Made by a program: the position numbers and the translations under genes
Notes under the pieces: generated by a model
What the model was told of the DNA's origin: nothing
Databases searched by the model: none
The model's input: the letters and a program-made list of their open reading frames with translations, nothing else
Assembly (NCBI GenBank): GCA_041674345.1
Contig: JBAYVY010000207.1
Coordinates: 1-6,689 of the forward strand
Length of the DNA: 6,689 nt
Direction: 5' to 3'
From: JBAYVY01 sp041674345
Lineage (GTDB): Bacteria; Planctomycetota; Phycisphaerae; Phycisphaerales; Zrk34
Shown: piece after piece, positions 5,473-6,689 of the stretch
Numbering within the stretch: the stretch's first letter is position 1
Layout: each line of letters opens with the position of its first letter

Positions 5473-6156
5473 ATGAACCAACACACCACACGATCTCAAT
5501 TCATCGCCAACGTGCGGGCCGCGCTCGGCCGGTCGCTCCCGCTTGTGTCCGCCGATGTCACGCCGCCCGCCGTGGATGATGCCGTGGCGCGTTTGACTTC
5601 CTCGGGCGACGATCTGGTGGAAACGTTCGCCGCACGCGCCGCGTCGGTCGGCATGGACGTGCGGCGGTGCCCCCCGGAAGCACTGACCAAGACGCTGATT
5701 CAACTGCTCGACGAGTTGCACGTCACCAAGCTGGTCATCGCGGTGGGTTCCGTGCCGCAGGCGACCGAGTTTTCCGAAGCGTTCCGCCGACGGAACATCG
5801 CCGTGCCGGACTGGCGCGGCGACCGCGCGATGGCCGCCGACTTCGAGGCGGACGCGGGGTTGACCGATGTCGCCGCCGCGATCGCCGAGACGGGTTCGAT
5901 TGTTTATCGCGGTGATGCGGGTCACGGGCGCGGCCTGATGCTCGTGCCGCCGGTGCATATCGCCATCGTGCGCCCCGCCGATATCGTGCCTGACTTGCTC
6001 GACTGGACCCGCCGCATCGACGACGTGCATCACACGCAACTGCCCGCGGCGCAAACGATCATCACCGGCCCCAGCAAGACCGCCGACATCGAAGGCGTGC
6101 TGGTCACCGGCGTGCATGGCCCGGGCAAAGTGGTGGTACTGCTGGTGAACCCCTGA
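5473..6156 (+). CDS. lutC: L-lactate oxidation complex subunit LutC (LUD domain)
   Basis: LutC (YkgG-type) is the small LUD-domain subunit needed for LutABC lactate oxidation; it has no iron-sulfur ligands of its own. The protein is 227 aa, typical for the family. The N-terminal helix MNQHTTRSQFIANVRAALGR matches the usual LutC start, and the C-terminal half carries the LUD core: LTDVAAAIAETGSI (about 136-149), GRGLMLVPPVHIAI (about 156-169) and GPSKTADIEGVLVTGVHGPG (about 200-219). The start at 5473 follows the heptad element and has no SD. The stop at 6154-6156 is nine bases from the stop of the convergent DUF2442 gene. No terminator hairpin is visible between them, so the two transcripts probably overlap. 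This is the last gene of the operon seen here. Confidence 0.94.
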   Translation: MNQHTTRSQFIANVRAALGRSLPLVSADVTPPAVDDAVARLTSSGDDLVETFAARAASVGMDVRRCPPEALTKTLIQLLDELHVTKLVIAVGSVPQATEFSEAFRRRNIAVPDWRGDRAMAADFEADAGLTDVAAAIAETGSIVYRGDAGHGRGLMLVPPVHIAIVRPADIVPDLLDWTRRIDDVHHTQLPAAQTIITGPSKTADIEGVLVTGVHGPGKVVVLLVNP

Positions 6157-6165
6157 CCGAGGCGA

Positions 6166-6411
6166 TCAAGTTTGGACCAGCGGACGCGATTCCACATAAA
6201 GCGATTCGGGGCCGAAGTCCTGTTCGTGGGGCCAGGCGATGCTCCCGAAGGCCAGCCGAACAGATCGAAAGTAAACCGGGTCGCGTAACTCGGTGAAAAT
6301 GCCCTTGTCCAGATACGGGCTGACATCAAACACCCGCGTTTCACCGGTGTTGAACGAAAGTTCCAACTGGTAATTGTCCATCGCCTTGACGGCCGTGACT
6401 TTAATCATCAT
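6166..6411 (-). CDS. DUF2442 domain-containing protein
   Basis: This 81-aa protein matches the DUF2442 family along its whole length: an N-terminal KVTAVKAMDNYQLELSFNTG beta region (residues 4-23), then VFDVSPYL (about 28-35), DPVYFRSVRL (about 44-53) and the signature WPHEQDFGPESLY (about 60-72). Its function is unknown. The family commonly sits directly after a DUF4160 gene, and the pair has been discussed as toxin-antitoxin-like, which I cannot confirm from sequence. AGGAG lies 5 bases before the ATG at 6411 and overlaps the stop codon of the upstream DUF4160 remnant, so the two were a coupled operon. The gene itself is intact, but its original promoter was probably lost to the IS insertion. 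Confidence 0.85.
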   Translation of the reverse strand: MMIKVTAVKAMDNYQLELSFNTGETRVFDVSPYLDKGIFTELRDPVYFRSVRLAFGSIAWPHEQDFGPESLYVESRPLVQT

Positions 6412-6419
6412 GGCGACTC

Positions 6420-6506
6420 CTATCGCAGCGGTTCGATGCGGAACACCTTTTCCCCATTCACCGCCAGTTTCCAGTCGGCCAGCAACTGCTCCTGATGAAT
6501 CTCAAT
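6420..6506 (-). pseudogene. 3' remnant of a DUF4160 gene, cut by an IS element
   Basis: The minus strand reads 28 residues and a stop. Parts such as IEIHQEQLLADWKLA and a terminal FRIEPLR match the C-terminus of DUF4160 proteins, in which an acidic or polar helix with LLADW-like residues precedes a short (K/R)IEPL end. Continuing upstream, the frame meets TAG (6507-6509) at the junction with the IS end, and no start codon remains. Full DUF4160 proteins are about 80-90 aa, so roughly two thirds is missing. The rest may lie on the far side of the IS, outside the window. Confidence 0.7.
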
Positions 6507-6509
6507 CTA

Positions 6510-6689
6510 GGCCCTGTCGGGAAACTCATTTTACCGCCAGTCGCAGGTAGCGTTGGATGAATGCCGGGCGGATCATGCCGGCGAAGTTTTTCGCCGTTTT
6601 CTCGAATCGACTGAACACACGCCGACACTCCTTCAGCCAGCCGATCAACCGCTCGACGATGTTGCGATCACGGTAAGCATCCGGGTCGA
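6510..6689 (-). mobile_element. End of an IS5-family insertion sequence, truncated by the window
   Basis: The element end reads GGCCCTGTCGGGAAACT, starting at 6510, next to TA (6508-6509), a candidate target duplication of the kind made by the IS427 group of IS5. If the duplication is CTAG instead, the end starts at 6511. The other terminus, needed to define the inverted repeats, is outside the window. The transposase stop lies 16 bases inside this end. Confidence 0.7.
6526..6689 (-). CDS. IS5-family transposase, C-terminal fragment (window edge)
   Basis: Fifty-three residues are visible before TGA at 6526-6528. The motif YRDRNIVERLIGWLKECRR carries the Glu of the DDE catalytic triad with the family's RNxxERxxxxLK context, and FSRFEKTAKNFAGMIRPAF is the usual following helix. 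The enzyme cuts and joins DNA to move the element. The N-terminal part and the first two catalytic Asp residues lie beyond the window, so I cannot tell whether the element is intact or whether it uses a frameshifted two-ORF transposase, as many IS427-type elements do. Confidence 0.88.
   Translation of the reverse strand, partial: DPDAYRDRNIVERLIGWLKECRRVFSRFEKTAKNFAGMIRPAFIQRYLRLAVK

Noticed and set aside
5440..6117. 225-codon minus-strand ORF opposite lutC
   Set aside because: It is antisense to an unmistakable LutC and has Arg/His/Gly-rich shadow composition without any domain.

Overview
The window is bacterial chromosomal DNA of moderately high GC with strong C preference at wobble positions in the main genes. 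Gene content, weak Shine-Dalgarno (SD) use and gene boundaries loaded with short structured repeats suggest a member of the PVC group, most likely Planctomycetota. This is an inference from style and not from any marker gene.

Layout. A possible C-terminal gene fragment (1-123) precedes a complete MscS-family mechanosensitive channel gene (215-1528, +) whose last 11 codons are a tandem repeat. A 613-bp stretch (1529-2141) has no confident gene. It holds two copies of a 30-bp REP-like hairpin, a small one-helix ORF that runs into the second copy, and a cysteine-rich minus-strand ORF. A classical SDR oxidoreductase (2142-2963, -) is divergent from a complete lactate-oxidation operon, lutA-lutB-lutC (3078-6156, +). 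Convergent with lutC is a small DUF2442 gene (6166-6411, -). Just upstream of it lies the 3' stump of its usual partner, a DUF4160 gene (6420-6506, -), cut by an IS5-family element whose transposase C-terminus runs off the window end (6526-6689, -).

Function. LutA, LutB and LutC together form the iron-sulfur/LUD L-lactate-to-pyruvate oxidation system. The SDR shares their 114-bp divergent upstream region, which contains a perfect 9-bp-stem hairpin, so it may belong to a sugar or sugar-acid pathway that yields lactate; that link is speculative. No lactate permease or regulator is visible.

The most unusual signal is non-coding. Both lutA/lutB and lutB/lutC spacers carry the same kind of inverted repeat, built from 7-bp units (GATTTNN ... 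AAATCNN) around a GATTTGAA/TTCAAATC core. In both, a near-identical 15-nt leader ends exactly at the next ATG and no SD is present. At least five distinct repeat classes sit at gene edges in under 7 kb.
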